DNA of 64,000 nt from Magnolia sinica (GCF_029962835.1 NC_080581.1:24132001-24196000); one strand, 5' to 3'. Positions 25,668 to 39,400 are shown, numbered from the stretch's first letter. Numbers and translations: made by a program. The notes: generated by a model not told the origin, from the sequence alone.

Positions 25668-27100
25668 TTGATTGAGGGCTACGAGTGTTTCATGCCCAAG
25701 TGGGCTCGTGACAACACTCGACGTCTCTTGACTGAAGGAGGATTAGTTGAGGGGTTAACTGTCCATCGTAGGACTAGACACCGCTCGAAATCCCCTGAGT
25801 TGATTGAGGATATGGCTGGAAATCAACCTCTTCTACCCCAACCTAGGGTAGAAGATCTCCAGGATGAGAATGAGGTGCATCAAGCACCCCCGCCTCGTAC
25901 CTTACGAGATTACTTACAACCGGCGGGGGTGAGTACGCCCTCATGCATGGTTTTTCCTGAGAATGCAGGACGCATGGATATCAAGCCAGGGGTGATCCAA
26001 CTCCTCCCTAAATTTCATGGGCTTGAGTAAGAGAATCCTTACATTTAAAAGAATTTGATGAGATCATAGCTACCTTATACTTTCCTAATGTGTCTGATGA
26101 CACGGTCAGGTTGAAACTCTTTCCCTTTTCTTTGAAAGAGAAAGGCAAGACGTGGTTACATTCACTACGTCCTTGATCAATTGGCAGATGGAATGACATG
26201 ACAAGGGAGTTCATTAAGAAGTTTTTCCCATACCATAAGACGAACACCCTAAGAAAGTCGATCATGAACTTCGCCCAAAGGGAAGATGAAACATTCTTCT
26301 AATGTTGGGAGCGGTTCAAGGATCTTGTCAGTTCATGCCCACAACATGGTTTTGAAACGTGGCGCATTACGAACTTTTTCTATGATGAACTGACATCTCC
26401 CATGCGCCAATTAGTCGAGACGATGTGTAATGGGGAGTTTATGAATAAAGGAGTCGATGAAGTGTGGGATTACTTTGATAAACTTGCTGAGAACACACAA
26501 TCATGGGACATCTCCCCTAGACCTAGTACTGCGCCTAGGCCGACTCATTCCAAGGAAAGGGGTGGAATGTATCTCCTGAGAGAAGACGATAATATTAATG
26601 CTAAGGTAGCTAATCTTACTAGAAAACTCGAGGCTATGGAATTTAAGAAGGATAAGGCTAAGGAAATTGTTTGTAGCATCTGTGGTTGCAACATTCATAC
26701 TACTGAAAACTGTCCAACTATCTCTGCCTTTCAAGAGGTATTAAATGAGCAATCCAATGCTGTAAGCAATTACCAAAGACCTTTCAGTGGACCCACCTCT
26801 AACACATACAATCCTGGCTAGAGAAATCATCCCAACTTCAGTTGGAGGAATGGACAAACCGCTACACCTCAAGGTTACCTAAATCAAAATCCAACTCAAG
26901 AGAAACCTCAAGAGGATTCGGTTCTGAAACATTTTCAAAAGCAAGAGCTTTTCAATCAGGGTATGCTACAGGCCTTCCAAGACCTAACAAAAGCAATACA
27001 ATGACTTAAGGCTGAACATACGATTGGGAACAAGGGGAGCTTCCCAGCTCAACCTGTTCCCAATCCTAAACTACAATATGAAGTTAGCGACCCAAGCTCT
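25668..27100 (+). pseudogene. gag remains of Athila copy 2
   Basis: The N-terminal part reads CFMPKWARDNTRRLLTEGG and is shared with copy 3 at 53,050. The core follows (SCPQHGFETW, WDYFDKLAENTQSWD). A cysteine/histidine knuckle CSICGCNIHTTENCP occurs at 26,672-26,716, then a proline- and asparagine-rich tail (SNYQRPFSGPTSN). This is the structural protein that packages element RNA in intact relatives. A few breaks. Confidence 0.85.
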
Positions 27101-27109
27101 TCAAATCAG

Positions 27110-30100
27110 ATGGAGCAAGCTAAATCCATCACCACTATTAGGAGTGGAAAGATCATTGCCAAAACCATTTCGGTTAGGGCTGAAAAGCCTAAGGAGCCGG
27201 AAGTGGATAAAGAAGATGGATCTAGCCATGCCCCACTAGAATTAGAACCGGAACCTCAAGGAAAGTCGGTTGCTCCATTTCCCCAACGGTTGGTTGCACC
27301 AAAATCGCTCTCTAACTCTCAGGATATTCTAGAGGTGTTGAAACAAGTGAAGGTCAACATTCCACTACTTGATGCCGTGAAACAAATACCTTCATATGCC
27401 AAATTCCTGAAAGACTTATGTACGACCAAAAGACGGCAAAATATTCAAAAGAAAATCTTCCTAACTGAGAAAGTGAGTGCCATCCTAAAGCAAGATGTGC
27501 CGAAAAAATTCAAAGACCTCAGTTGCCTAACCATATCATGTGTAATTGGGGACCATCGAATTGATCACGCACTTCTTAACTTAGGAGCGAGCGTTAATCT
27601 TATCCCCTACTCGGTATATAAACAGTTGGGCTTAGGTGAATTAAAACCCACCTTAACCACACTACAACTTACTGATCACTTTGTTCGTATACCAAGAGGG
27701 ATAATTGAGGATGTGTTGGTCCAAGTTGATCGATTTTACTACCTAGTTGATTTCATCATCCTAGATACCGAACCCATCGGTAAGATAAGCACTCAGATTC
27801 CCGTCCTTCTTGGTCGCCCATTCCTTGATACTTCAAACGCAATTATTAATTGCAAGAATGGTGTCATGAGTATGTCTTTCGGGAATATGACATTAGAAAT
27901 GAATATCTTTTTCAACACGGCCAGACGGATAGAGGAAGATAACGATATCTACGATATTAACATGATCGATACTTTCGTAGATGACAGGACACCCCTTACC
28001 TTATCCTCTGATCCTCTAGAGACGTGCCTGGCCCACTCCCATGAGTTTGATGATGACATAATTAGGGAGACGTGTGCCATGCTTGATGCGGTACCGGTAC
28101 TTGAAGTTAACCGGTGGAGGCCACAATTTGAAGAGTTACCCCAAACTGATGAAGTGCCTCTACCATCTAACCTCAAGCCACCGAAGCTTGACCTAAAACC
28201 TTTGCCCTCTGATTTAAAATATGCATACTTAGGTCAAGATGAGACATACCCGGTGGTGATTTCTGCCCACCTTGAGAAAGAACAAGAGAGTATGTTCATA
28301 TCTACTCTCCTGGAGCATAAGGGAGCCCTTGGATGGACAATCGCAGACCTCAAGGGAATCGACCCCTCGATTTGTACTCGCCGCATATATCTTGAGGATA
28401 ATGCGAAGACCGCTTGGCAACCACAATGTAGACTAAATCTAAACATGAAGGAAGTGGTTAAGGCCGAGGTTCTTAAACTATTGGATGTGAGTATCATATA
28501 CCCTATATCTGATAGTCAATGGGTGAGTCCAACTCAGGTGGTTCCTAAGAAGTCCGGGATCACCATCGTAGCTAATGCCAATAATGAACTCGTGCCGACT
28601 AGAGTCACTACTGGTTGGAGGATGTGCATTGACTACAGAAAATTAAATACCGTCACGAGGAAAGACCACTTTCCTTTGCCCTTCATTGATCAGATCTTGG
28701 AAAGGTTAGCTGGTCATTCCTATTACAGTTTCCTTGACGGGTATTCGGGCTACAACCAGATAGAGATCGCCCCTGAAGATCAAGAAAAGACTACGTTTAC
28801 ATGTCCCTACGGCACCTTTGCTTACCAAGGATGCCGTTTGGACTATGTAATGCTCCTGCCACCTTCCAGCGATGTATGATGAGTATATTTTCTGACATGG
28901 TAGGGCAATATTTAGAGGTCTTCATGGACGATTTCTCTGTCTTCGGTCCATCTTTCAACGAGTGCTTGGAAAGTCTTAAATGCGTGCTGAAAAGATGTGA
29001 AGAAAAGAACTTGGTACTTAATTGGGAGAAGTGTCATTTCATGGTTCAGAAGGGAATTGTCCTTGGACACATTATTTCATCCAAAGGAATTGAGGTGGAT
29101 AAGGCAAAGATCGATCTTATCTCTAACCTACCTCCACCCAAGAATATAAGGGACGTGCGATCCTTCCTAGGACACGCCGGGTTTTATAGAAGATTCATAA
29201 AAGACTTTAGTCTCATCTCTCGTCCTCTATGTAATCTACTTCAAAAGGATGCACCATGCGAGTGGACTGAACCATGTCAGGAAGCTTTCACTAAGCTTAA
29301 GGGCATAGTGACTAGTGCACCCATCATACAGCCACCTGACTAGAGCATTCCTTTTGAACTTATGTGCGACGCGTCTGATTATGCTCTTGGGGCAGTTCTA
29401 GGCCAGAGAAAAGATAAGAAACCCTACGTTATTCATTATGCAAGTAAGACTCTAAATCCTGCCCAAGTGAACTACTCGATTACGGAAAAGGAACTCTTAG
29501 CCGTAGTGTTCTCCTTGGACAAATTTAGGTCCTACTTGATTGGATCCAAGATCATTATTTACACTGATCACGCAGCGCTTAAGTATCTTCTGTCTAAGAA
29601 TGATGCTAAGCCCCGCCTGATACGATGGATCCTCCTACTCCAGGAATTTGACCTAAAGATAAAAGATAAAAAGGGAGTAGAGAACGTAGTGGCTGACCAT
29701 CTTTCTCGCCTTAATCCCTCTGATTCCTTGAAACAACACATATCAATGACATGTTCCCCGATGAACAATTGTTCAGAGTCTCCCATTCACCTTGGTTCGC
29801 TAATATTGCTAATTATCTTGCCACAGGTTCCATACCGACACATTGGACTGCGCAAGATAAGAAGAAATTTTTCACCAAGGTACGTAACTTTTTCTGGGAT
29901 GATCCGTATTTGTTTAAATATTGCCCAGACCAAATCCTAAGGAGATGTGTGCCAGACGATGAGCATCAAAGTATCATCTTCTTTTGTCACTCACAGGCCT
30001 ATGGTGGTCACTTTTCTACTAAAAAGACCACGGCCAAGATTTTACAGTGTGGCTTTTACTGGCCCACTAAGTTCAGGGAAACTCACGAGTTTTGCAAAGC

Positions 30101-30914
30101 TTGTGAGCATTGTAAAAAATTGGGAGCGTTGTCCCGTCGAAATATGATGCCTTTGAATCACATTCTTATCATCGAGGCATTTGATTGCTGGGGCATCAAT
30201 TTCATGGGGCCATTCCCCCAATCTTTTGGGAATTTATATATTTTTCTTGCCGTAGACTATGTCACTAAATGGGTCGAAGCGATTCCATGTCGAACTAATG
30301 ACCATCGCACGGTCATTAAATTCCTGAAAGAAAACATCCTTTCCCGATTTGGAACGCCTCGAGCTATCATTAGTGATGGGGATTCATACTTTTGTAATAG
30401 ACCATTTGAAAGTTTAATGAAGAAATACGGTATCTCTCATAAGGTGAGCGCCCCATACCACCCACAGACAAGCGGGTAAGTTGAGATTTCCAATAGGGAG
30501 ATCAAACACATTTTGAAAAAAACGGTTAACCCTGACCGTAAGGATTGGTCAATTCGATTGACCGATGCCTTATGGGCGTACCGTACTGCTTTTAAAACCC
30601 CTATTGGAATGTCTCCCTTTAGACTTGTCTATGGGAAAGTTTGCCACTTACCTGTGGAGTTGGAACATAAAGCCTACTGGGCAATCAAAAGTTTGAATTT
30701 CAATTTGGACAACGCTGGCTCGCTACGCAAACTTCAGTTAAATGAACTCGAAGAAATCCAGAACGACGCTTATGAGAACTCGAGAATTTACAAGGACAAG
30801 ATGAAGGCGTTTCATGACCAAAATATTTTACGAAAATCATTCATGCCAGGCCAGAAAGTCCTCTTGTATAAATCTCGATTACATCTCTTTCCGGGTAAGC
30901 TTCGATCTCGTTAG
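27110..30914 (+). pseudogene. pol remains of Athila copy 2 (protease, RT, RNase H, integrase)
   Basis: A long open segment (27,110-28,879) covers the protease (GASVNLIPYSVYKQLGLGE, then VLLGRPFLDT) and most of RT (GWRMCIDYRKLNTVTRKDHF, YSGYNQIEIAPEDQEKTTF). Further segments give the rest of RT (MPFGLCNAPATFQRCM, FMDDFSVFGPSFNE; 28,801-29,343), RNase H ([25 protein letters not shown]; 29,340-29,720) and integrase. The integrase has the zinc-binding part near 30,000-30,120, a catalytic core with WGINFMGPFP and SRFGTPRAIISDGD, and a tail to 30,914. This is the best-preserved pol in the window, but it still has several breaks. Confidence 0.9.
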
Positions 30915-32474
30915 ACCGGCCCTTTTACTGTTATCACTGCTTACTCTCATGGGGCCGTCGAGATAAGAGACCCCGACAATGGCAAGGAGTTTAAAGTAAA
31001 TGGACATCGCTTAAAGCCATTTGTCGAGAAATTTGATTCAGAGGGCATGTCCATACTTCTGACTGATCCTGTTTACCAGGATTGATCTCCTAGTCTGATG
31101 GAGGTATAGGTAGGTTTCCTGTTTTCTTAGGACTAGGATAGTTTCTTGTATACTATTTTAGGATAGCCGGTAAACTTAGCGCTCCTGGGAGCCAATCCAG
31201 CTTTTCATTCTGTTTCATTTTCCTAGTTAGTTAGTTCAATGTTTGTGGGTAACATTGCTGTAAACCCTCACGAGACTACAACTCGTCCACTAGGGGCAAC
31301 CTAGAGGTTTAAAGGCTTGTTGCATACGCTAAATGCAATCGATAGTACCTGTGAAAGTGGTGTAGGTAGGATTTCATTTTTGTTATTTTTATTTTACTTC
31401 TGTTGGTTTCTCTCTTGTGCTGACCCGATCTTACGTAGATATCTTTGGAAAGCCTTTTGATTCTTTCGTCCAGGTACTATCTTTCCATCACTCCTCTTAT
31501 ATTTTTGTTGTCCCATGTGCATTGCATACTTATTTCTTTTACATTGAGGACAATGTAGATTTTAGGTTGGGGGTGGGAGATTAGGTTTCCTAATCAGCAT
31601 TTTTTTTCCTTGGTCTTGAGCAAAAATTGTGAAATTTTTTAATTTTTCTGGACTTTCTTGTGAATTCGAAGGGATTTTGACGGCCATCTAGGGCACTTAG
31701 AATTTCAAGATACGTGATATTGGTAATTTAAGACGCTTGGATTCAGTATCTGTCGGATTTCATAGTTAAGTTTGAATTGTTAATCCAAAATTAGAAGTTG
31801 TAAACATTGATTGAGTTATGATCTCACATGTCACATCTCGCTTTCACATTAAGGTTTCAGTTTGATATTGAAGGATTTACTTGGTACTCACTAAGCTTGA
31901 AAGGAACCAACCTGAGAAATTGAAAGGATTAGGCGAATGGTCTACACCATAGGTTTGCTCCCTATAGGTGTAGATTTAATTCCCTATGAATGATATGTGA
32001 AAAATTTAGGTGTACAGTCTTCATCATAGGTTTGCTCCCTGTAGGTGAGGATTTGATTCCCCTTCTTGGTGTTACTTTTAATGGAAAAATCAAAAGTTAA
32101 AAGAATGAAAAGATGATCTGTGAGGCAAGTTTTGGTTATCATGAATCTTCTTATTGGTTACCAATGATATCCTAAAATAGAGAAGTGAATTTTAACGATG
32201 ATAAGCTGAGATTACACTGTACGCTCATAGATCTCAATGATTAGAATTTTTCTAATTAATGGAATAATACTTTGAACTTGATTATGAAATCTACCATGCG
32301 CGTGAGGCCAGGAGAGAGTAATGCCCAGCATTCATGAATCTTAAAATTCTAGTATTTGATTTTTAATTTTTAATTTTTTCAAAAATCACTCGAGTTCATA
32401 TAAATTGTCCTGTAATTCTCAAATTATTTTTTGCATATTTTGCTCGGGACTAGCAAAATGCTGGTTGGGGGTTG
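30915..32474 (+). other. 3' non-coding part and purine tracts of Athila copy 2
   Basis: The first 170 bases are still recognisable as the end of pol. A purine tract AGGTTGGGGGTGGGAG lies at about 31,565-31,580, and a second, CTGGTTGGGGGTTG, closes the element at 32,461-32,474. The space between has no long open reading frame, and I see no envelope-like gene. Two near-repeats of about 30 bases (ATAGGTTTGCTCCCT...GGTG) occur at 31,951 and 32,026. Confidence 0.65.
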
Positions 32475-32999
32475 GATAACTTTGCCAATTAGGAAGTCCC
32501 ATAAACCACCTTCACTAAGGCATATGCAATGGCCAATCACATCACATAACAAACATATAGATGATGCATATGGGCATGTATCATAATGCTATGCTGTCAC
32601 AATCTCATAATCGACAATGGTAGCCGGTATCAGTAATCGGTACCGATAATCGCATCGATAATCAACCTCGGCATGAGGCGTGGTCCATAGATAGACGGCC
32701 GATGATGGACCAATTAAAATCAATGAGGCCTAAGCGTTTGGGTTAACCCGTGAGAGAATGATGAGGAAGGGCCTAACCAGGCCTAAGGGAAGGTCACAAT
32801 GTGGACGTCCAACCATCATTGCCCATCAATGTGGACCTTTAACCAACATTGCTCCCAATGAATGACGCTCATAGGGTCAATCATATAATGGGTCCACGGT
32901 CTCATACAAGGGTCTAATACACATCATCATAGGCCTCGCTTATGGGGCATATACGCATCACATTGGGCCTCACCCATGGGCCAATGTATATAACATCGG

Positions 33000-33295
33000 G
33001 CCGTATCAATGGGTCGAATCAAATGGGCTGAATCAAATAGGCTGGTACAAATGGGCCAAATTAATTGGGCGGATCAAATGGGCCAAGTCAATGGGCCGAA
33101 TCAAATGGGCCAAGTCAATTGGGCCGATACAAATGGGCCGAGTCAATGGGCTGAATCAAATGGGCCAAGTTGATTGGGCCGATCGAATGGGCCGAATCAA
33201 ATGGGTCGAGTCAATTGGGCTAATCAAATGGGCCAATTCAAATAGGCCAAATCAATGGGCCGAATCAATGGGCCGAGTTGCATGGGTCCAAATCA
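33000..33295. repeat. Minisatellite of ATGGGCCGAATCAA-type units
   Basis: About 18 imperfect units of 14-17 bases, built from TGGGCC followed by GAATCAA, AAGTCAA or GATCAA, lie inside the minus-strand solo LTR. The plus-strand open frame over it is only a by-product of the repeat. Related but shorter GGCCCATT runs occur in the same part of the element 2 LTR (16,440-16,560). Confidence 0.8.
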
Positions 33296-34196
33296 ACCAC
33301 ACCATTCATCTATTATAGAGCATTATTAAAAAAATGAATCATATCTAAGGATCATCTGGACCATACCACACTTAACAGTGGTGATACAGAGTCTCACAAA
33401 TAATATTTCAGTGAGCCCCACCATAGGGTTTATTTCCCATCCAGTCTATTCATAAGGTCATGAAGACCTGATCAGTGAGGAAAAACAAATATCATATTGG
33501 TTCAAAACTTCTGTAACCTAAAAGGGGTTTCAATGGTAGGCATTCAATTCCACTGTATGGCAGTGTGGTCCACTTGATACTAGATCTATTTTATTTTTAG
33601 TCTCAAACCTTAGACGAGTTGCCAAATGGATGGACGGTTCATATGTAACAGGTAAATCAGAGGGGCCCACAGAGCTTGCTGCCGAGATGCAACAGCTGTG
33701 GGTGTTGGCCCACCGTCCATCAGACGGATGGTGTGGATCACTAAATGATGGACGGTTTGGATGGAACACATCCATTAGGTGGGGCCGTACATGGCACCGT
33801 ATTTGAACGGTGGAGATATGAAATACGTACACTGCGGTGGGTCCCGCGTAGGAGTAGCCCACCATTGCATTGTGTAATATAAAATATTATATTATAAAAT
33901 AACATATATCATATATGTATATATTCACATGTGTGTGTGGGAGGGTGGGAGTGTCAGCTTCTAGCGTCTAGAGACGCTGGATGGACGAATGGATGTTCAC
34001 ATACATCATGGTTGGCCCCACATGCTACTGTGGTAGGGTCCACGTCCATTCAATGGATGGCTAGGATGTTCACATACATCATGGTTCTCCAAATATTACC
34101 GTCCAGATGGACGGTGCTGGTGAATTACAAACAGTAAAGTGCGCCCCACCATGACATCGTGGGTACAACTCATTCATCAGGTGGGCTACAAAATCT

Positions 34197-34201
<5 letters not shown>

Positions 34202-34279
<78 letters not shown>
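34202..34279. repeat. (GA)n microsatellite
   Basis: About 36 GA units within the minus-strand solo LTR, at the place where the other LTR copies carry a short TC-rich stretch (15,437-15,480 and 37,495-37,525). It is an expansion of an element-internal sequence. Confidence 0.9.
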
Positions 34280-35095
34280 CATGATGGAGAGGAGGGACCC
34301 TGCCACTATGGGCCCTCCATTTCTTACATTACATACTTCAAACAGGTCCCACCACATGTGGTCCCAAAAAAATGAAATTTAACGGTGGATCACCCACCTA
34401 TCAGCCTTCTTCTTTAGCTCCTTGGACTCCTATGCTCCTTGTCTTCTGTTTTAATGGACGTTGATGGAGATTGGAAGGTCGAGATGGGAGATGAGAGGGT
34501 GGGAAAGTAGGCCACACATGTTTTTGGGAAAGCTTGCGGAGCTTGGACGTAAGATATTTCTCTTGGGAGTTGGGGAGTGAAGATAGAAATGAGAGGGAGG
34601 GAGAGGAGTGATGGATGAAAGGGATGGATGGAATGGGTGTTGTAAGGAATGGGGATGGGAAAGCATGGATTTGTTTGAATTTTTGGTAAAAGAGGGATGG
34701 GTAGGGAGAGAGAGAGTTGACTTGTGGAAAAGAGGGAGTGGGCATTTGTACTTGGGATAGGGTGAGGTGGCATGGGGTATGGTGTACTTGACTTGATTTG
34801 ATGTGACATATTGTAGAGATTCTCTGAAAATTCATAACTTGCGGCATTTTTTTGGAATGAAGGTGGGCCCATATCTTTTGGCCCAGAAATCAGATCGGTG
34901 CGCGAGTCGCGGAGTTGGAACTGCGGCGATGGCACGGTCGCTAGGGTACAAGTTTCGAGTTGAGCTAACTTTGGTATGCAGGACTTGGCTTAGGATCATG
35001 CGTAAACATCGGATACAGGTCGAGGGTTGCCGAAATTCGACCGGGAGGACCGTGAAAGCTTATAGAATGGTACGGACTATGATATGGGTCTTACA

Positions 35096-36355
35096 CCAAG
35101 GTGCATTGATCGAGGTTTATTATCCACCTGGGCTCCACGAAGATGTACCGCGACATGAGAAGACAATATTTTTGGGCGGGGATGAAGTGCCAGATTACCA
35201 GTTTTGTGGCCGAGTGTGACATGTGCCAGCATGTCAAGGCCGAACATTAGAGACCCCCAAGTCCTTTATAGCCATTAAGTGTCTCATTGTGGAAGTGTGA
35301 GCATGTATCCACATATTTTATCATGGGTTTGCCGAGGACTCAGCGCGGTCATGATGCCATTTGGGTTGTCGTTAGTCGACTGACGAAGTCGGCACATTTT
35401 CTTACGATTCATGTGACCTGGCCTTTGGACCAGCTTGCTAGGATATTCATTGAGGAGATTGTGAGACTACACGACGTTCCAGTTTCGATCATTTCTGACC
35501 GAGACCCGAGGTTCACGTCTCAGTATTGGAGGAGCTTTCATAAGCGATGGGGTCTGCCTTGCAGTTTAGCACCGCGTATTATCCGCAGACCGATGGGCAG
35601 ACTGAGAGGGTCAACCAAATCCTTGAGAATATGCCTAGGGCTTACATGACTGATCTCTCGGGTAGATGGGATGAGCACCAGCATTAGGCTGAGTTTTGCA
35701 TATGACAACAACTATCAGGTGACCATTGGCATGACTTCTTTCGAGGCATTATATGGCAGACCATGTAGATCTTCGAGTTATTGGGCCGAGGTTGGAGAGT
35801 ATCATCTCTTAGGTCCTGAACTTATGCAGAGGACATTAGAGGCCATCGATATCATCAGGCAGAGGATGCGCACAACTCAGAGCCGACAGAAGAGTTTTAC
35901 TGATCGTCAACGTCATCCTTTGGAGTTTGTAGTTGGGGACCATGTGTATCTTAAAGTCTCACCCATGAAGGGTGTGGTTCATTTTAAAGTGAAGGGCAAG
36001 CTTGCCCTAAGATTCATAAGACCTTTCGAGACCACTGGGTGCATTGGCGTCGTGGCCTATAGGCTTGCCTTACTACCTTAGTTGTCTGTTGTCCACAATG
36101 TTTTCCATGTCTTTACGTTGAGGAAGTGTGGGTTAGACATCGTTCTTGTGATAGATTGACAGTCTGTAGAGGTTTATGACGATGCTTCTTATATTGAGCA
36201 GCTAGTTCGTATCCTTGATCGAAAGTAGTAGGTCCTTCGGACTAAGGTCATTCCCTTCGTGAAGGTGCAGTGGGGTCATCACAGTATTGATGAGCCGTCT
36301 TGGGAGCGAGAGGCTGACAATCGCAAGCATTATCGCCACCTCTTTGATGATTGAT
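35096..36355 (+). pseudogene. Integrase and chromodomain remains of Tekay element 2
   Basis: This continues the integrase that stops at 21,812. Visible: a zinc-binding part (FVAECDMCQHVKAEH in one frame), the catalytic core (FIMGLPRTQRGHDAIWVVVS, IISDRDPRFTSQYW), the tail (VVGDHVYLKVSPMKGV), and a chromodomain region at about 36,190-36,355 (VKVQWGHHSIDEPSWERE) that marks it as a Tekay chromovirus. The chromodomain would direct integration to modified chromatin in intact relatives. Several breaks. Confidence 0.88.
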
Positions 36356-36466
36356 TGTATTTTGTATTGTCTCTGATTATATATGATGCTATGATTTCTC
36401 TTCCCTTTCATTATGAGCTCTGTTTAGTTGTGTTATAGTGTAAATTTCGAGGACAAAATTTTTATT

Positions 36467-36478
36467 AGGAAGGGAGAG
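36467..36478 (+). other. Polypurine tract of Tekay element 2
   Basis: AGGAAGGGAGAG, one base before the TGTAAGGCTC start of the 3' LTR. It is preceded by the conserved GAGGACAAAATTTTTATT that closes the internal region in this family. Confidence 0.8.
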
Positions 36479-36479
36479 C

Positions 36480-39400
36480 TGTAAGGCTCATATCATAGTA
36501 CCGTACCATTCCACCAACTCCCATGATCCTCCCTATCAAATTTCGGTAACCCGTGACCTATAGACAGCGAATGCTTGTGACCTTAAGTCGCATCCCGAAG
36601 ATCTGAGTCGATTCAACTCAAAACTTATACCTTAGCGACCGCGCCATCGCCGCAGTTCCAACGTCGCGTCTTACACACCAATGAGATACCTAGGCAAGGA
36701 GTAGTGGGCTCGCGTACATTTCGATTAAATACCACGCATTGTGAATCCCAAGAGAGGAATCTCTACCCAACCTATCACATCGCTAGTCAAGTACAACTCA
36801 TCACTCACCCATACCTCTCTCATCATCAAGTTAAATTAACCCATACCTATCCCATCCCTTTCTTACCAACAATACAAGACAACCCATTCCCCATGCCACC
36901 TCATGCCTCCAAAAGTCAACCAAGCCCATACCCTCCATGTCACCTCTTCTTACAACACCACTCCTCTCTCATTTCACTCCATCCCATCTCATTTCTCTAC
37001 CCAAATCCCTATCAACAAAGAGAGAAAAATCCTTAGGAGAGAAAAGAAGCTAAGTGCTAAGCCCATTTTTCCTACCCTAAATCTCACCACAATCTTCATC
37101 ATCCACTATCAAAGAGAGAACGTAGGAGCCAAGGATTCTAAGGAGCTAAAGAAGAGGAGCAATAAGTGGGTGATCTTAGGTTTAGATCTTAATTTTTATG
37201 CATGGGACAAGTGGGGCCTACCGGTTAATGGTAGAGATCCTATTTTGGACCCAAGGTGTGGCCAATGGCCCACAAAGATACATATGTTTATTTCATGATA
37301 GGGTCATTCTCCATGGACCCCACATGATGCTTATTTTGATAGCCAACATATAGTGGTCATCTAGACCCTTGATCTTGTATCCCCAACTTGATTTGCATAT
37401 TTGTAGGCCCACATATGATGGGACCCATTTGATGTATGTGTTGTAATGCTTGGAAGGGAGCTCATAGTGACGGAGCTCCTCCCTCACACATGCGTTTCTC
37501 TCCCTCTATCTCTCTTTCCCCGTTGATGGCCCACTTTGATGATGTATAAATTTTATCCACACTGTCCATTTAGCGGGCCAACCCACTGTCCACAAATGGG
37601 CCCATCCTTTTCTCGAGCTTAAAATAGAGCAGATCCATGCACCTCATGAAACAGTAGTGGAGATTGAAACCCTACTATTAATAGCCTGTTGGGATCCACT
37701 GTGTCCTGCATTTGCCGCCCAACCATCTAGTTAGGTCACATGTGACCTGTGTGGAAGGTAGAACATAAATATCAGTTTTATCCAGTGGCCTAAGTAGGCC
37801 CCACCACTTTAACCAGTGGTATTTAGATACCCAACATTGAACCATTGAAGCCTCCCTGTCATCACCGTGATGCTGTGTTTTACCCAACCTTCCACCTATT
37901 TTTCCCAGTTTTCTTTAGTGGGCCCACTAGGCAATGGGGTCCACATGATGTGTACATGAAATCCATACCGTCCATCCCTTTTCCAACCCATTATGGCTGT
38001 ACGTGAGGCCCATTGTGGGGTGTGAGGCTCGACATGATGTGTGTGTTATAGGCACACTATCCATTCATTATATGGACCATGGACTGCCTTATGCAGGCGC
38101 ACTATGATGTATGAGTTATGCGCCCAACCATAGGCTGCCTTGTGAGGCCCACCATGATGTGTGTTGTACGCACCCTATCCATTTATTTTCAAGCGAGTAT
38201 AAGGGCCATGGGCCCCCGTTGTGATTCCGATTCCAATCTCAAATGGACCGCACCTTAGAACAATGGTGGTTAAATGTCACTATTGTAAACATCCCTAGGG
38301 CCCATTATTAAGCCTATTTCCACCCTTACCTTATTGGGCCAACCCAAACCGTTGGGCCCCCACTTATTTTAGTAATACCCATTAGGCTAACCCAAACCGT
38401 TGGGCCCCCATTGATGATGGTGCTTTCCACCATGCCTTGTAGGAATTATCCAAACCTTGGAGCCTACCTTATATTCATATCGGGTCCCATAGGAAGGCCC
38501 AGTTTATCGCATGATAAAGGGAGAGTAAGCCTACTTGATTGTACATGGTTCACCCTCTCAACTCACTTTGTTGACTCACCCATGAGGTCCATTCTTAATG
38601 AAAGTACGACGCCTAGGCTATCCATTGTTTAGTATATCATCACCCCTTGCTATAGATGGAAGAATATGTGGTTTCAAATTTAGTATATCCACTATTGAAG
38701 CTTATCTCGATTCGTGGGTTAGACCCACCGTCCTTATAGGGGACCGCGCCTTAAGATATATGATATCATTCAACCCCTATTCTTATAAGTGACATACCGG
38801 TTAAGGCCAATCATCGCCTACTATATCTGATAATCATGCTAGTGTACTTTGTCTTGTAGGACTCACTGAGAACATGCTTAATATTACATCATGATACATG
38901 CCCATACGCATCGTTTCTATGCATGTTATGAGGAGTGACTGAACATAGCATATGCCATTGGGCTAAGATGTTTATGGGACTCCCTGTGAGACAGAGTTAC
39001 CCCACACGATCGCGCGGTACGCGCAGGTTTAATGCATGACTAGATGGTATGACTCATGCATCTTGCATTTTGTGTGACACTATCACTTGGTGCCCTAGCG
39101 ACATCAGGGTCGTGGCCTCCATAGGCTTATTGTGATGGCCAGATTAGATACCGAAAATATTTGGAACTCATCATATGGGCACTTTGGATGTTCGTGGGTG
39201 AAAGCCCCTAAACCCTTATGGTACCAAGAGGTTGCTCCAATGTCTAGACTGAGTGGATACATGAGCGGCCAAGTACCGAATACCAGTAAGCCGCATCTCT
39301 CACTGTGTCGTGGTCGGTTGTGAAAGGGGTGTGGCTTTATCTGTTAGGGCAAAGCTAGGATGAGTTTGAACAGCTCATAAATAGTCTACTATTGACGAGC

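Larger units (their letters stand above)
22983..32474 (+). mobile_element. Athila-type Ty3/gypsy element, copy 2 (fossil; only one LTR seen)
   Basis: Layout is 5' LTR, primer-binding site, gag, protease, RT, RNase H, integrase, a long 3' non-coding part and a purine tract. It is flanked by gataa at 22,978-22,982 and 32,475-32,479. Removing it and one gataa restores the solo LTR sequence base for base in register with the LTR at about 17,580. After the purine tract the sequence passes straight into the host LTR, with no second LTR visible. The coding part has about half a dozen breaks, fewer than copy 1, so this is probably a younger insertion. Confidence 0.85.
21813..35095 (-). repeat. Minus-strand Tekay solo LTR (about 3.8 kb), split by Athila copy 2
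   Basis: The pieces are 21,813-22,982 and 32,475-35,095. The left end reads TGTCATGCCCCAAACTTGG, the reverse complement of the LTR end. The right end reads GATATGGGTCTTACA, the reverse complement of the LTR start TGTAAGACCCATATC. No internal region of the same orientation lies beside it, so it is a solo LTR. Flanks are ccgtg and ccaag, only a partial match, so the target duplication is decayed or misread. It lies in the integrase of element 2. Confidence 0.82.

Noticed and set aside
30915-32460. A possible envelope-like gene in Athila copy 2
   Set aside because: Some Athila relatives have one here, but no long open frame or membrane-type segment is visible.
34401-34935. Three overlapping minus-strand open frames rich in proline and serine
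   Set aside because: They lie in the CT-rich first part of the Tekay solo LTR and match the same non-coding region of the other LTRs (about 14,700-15,100 and 36,770-37,150).
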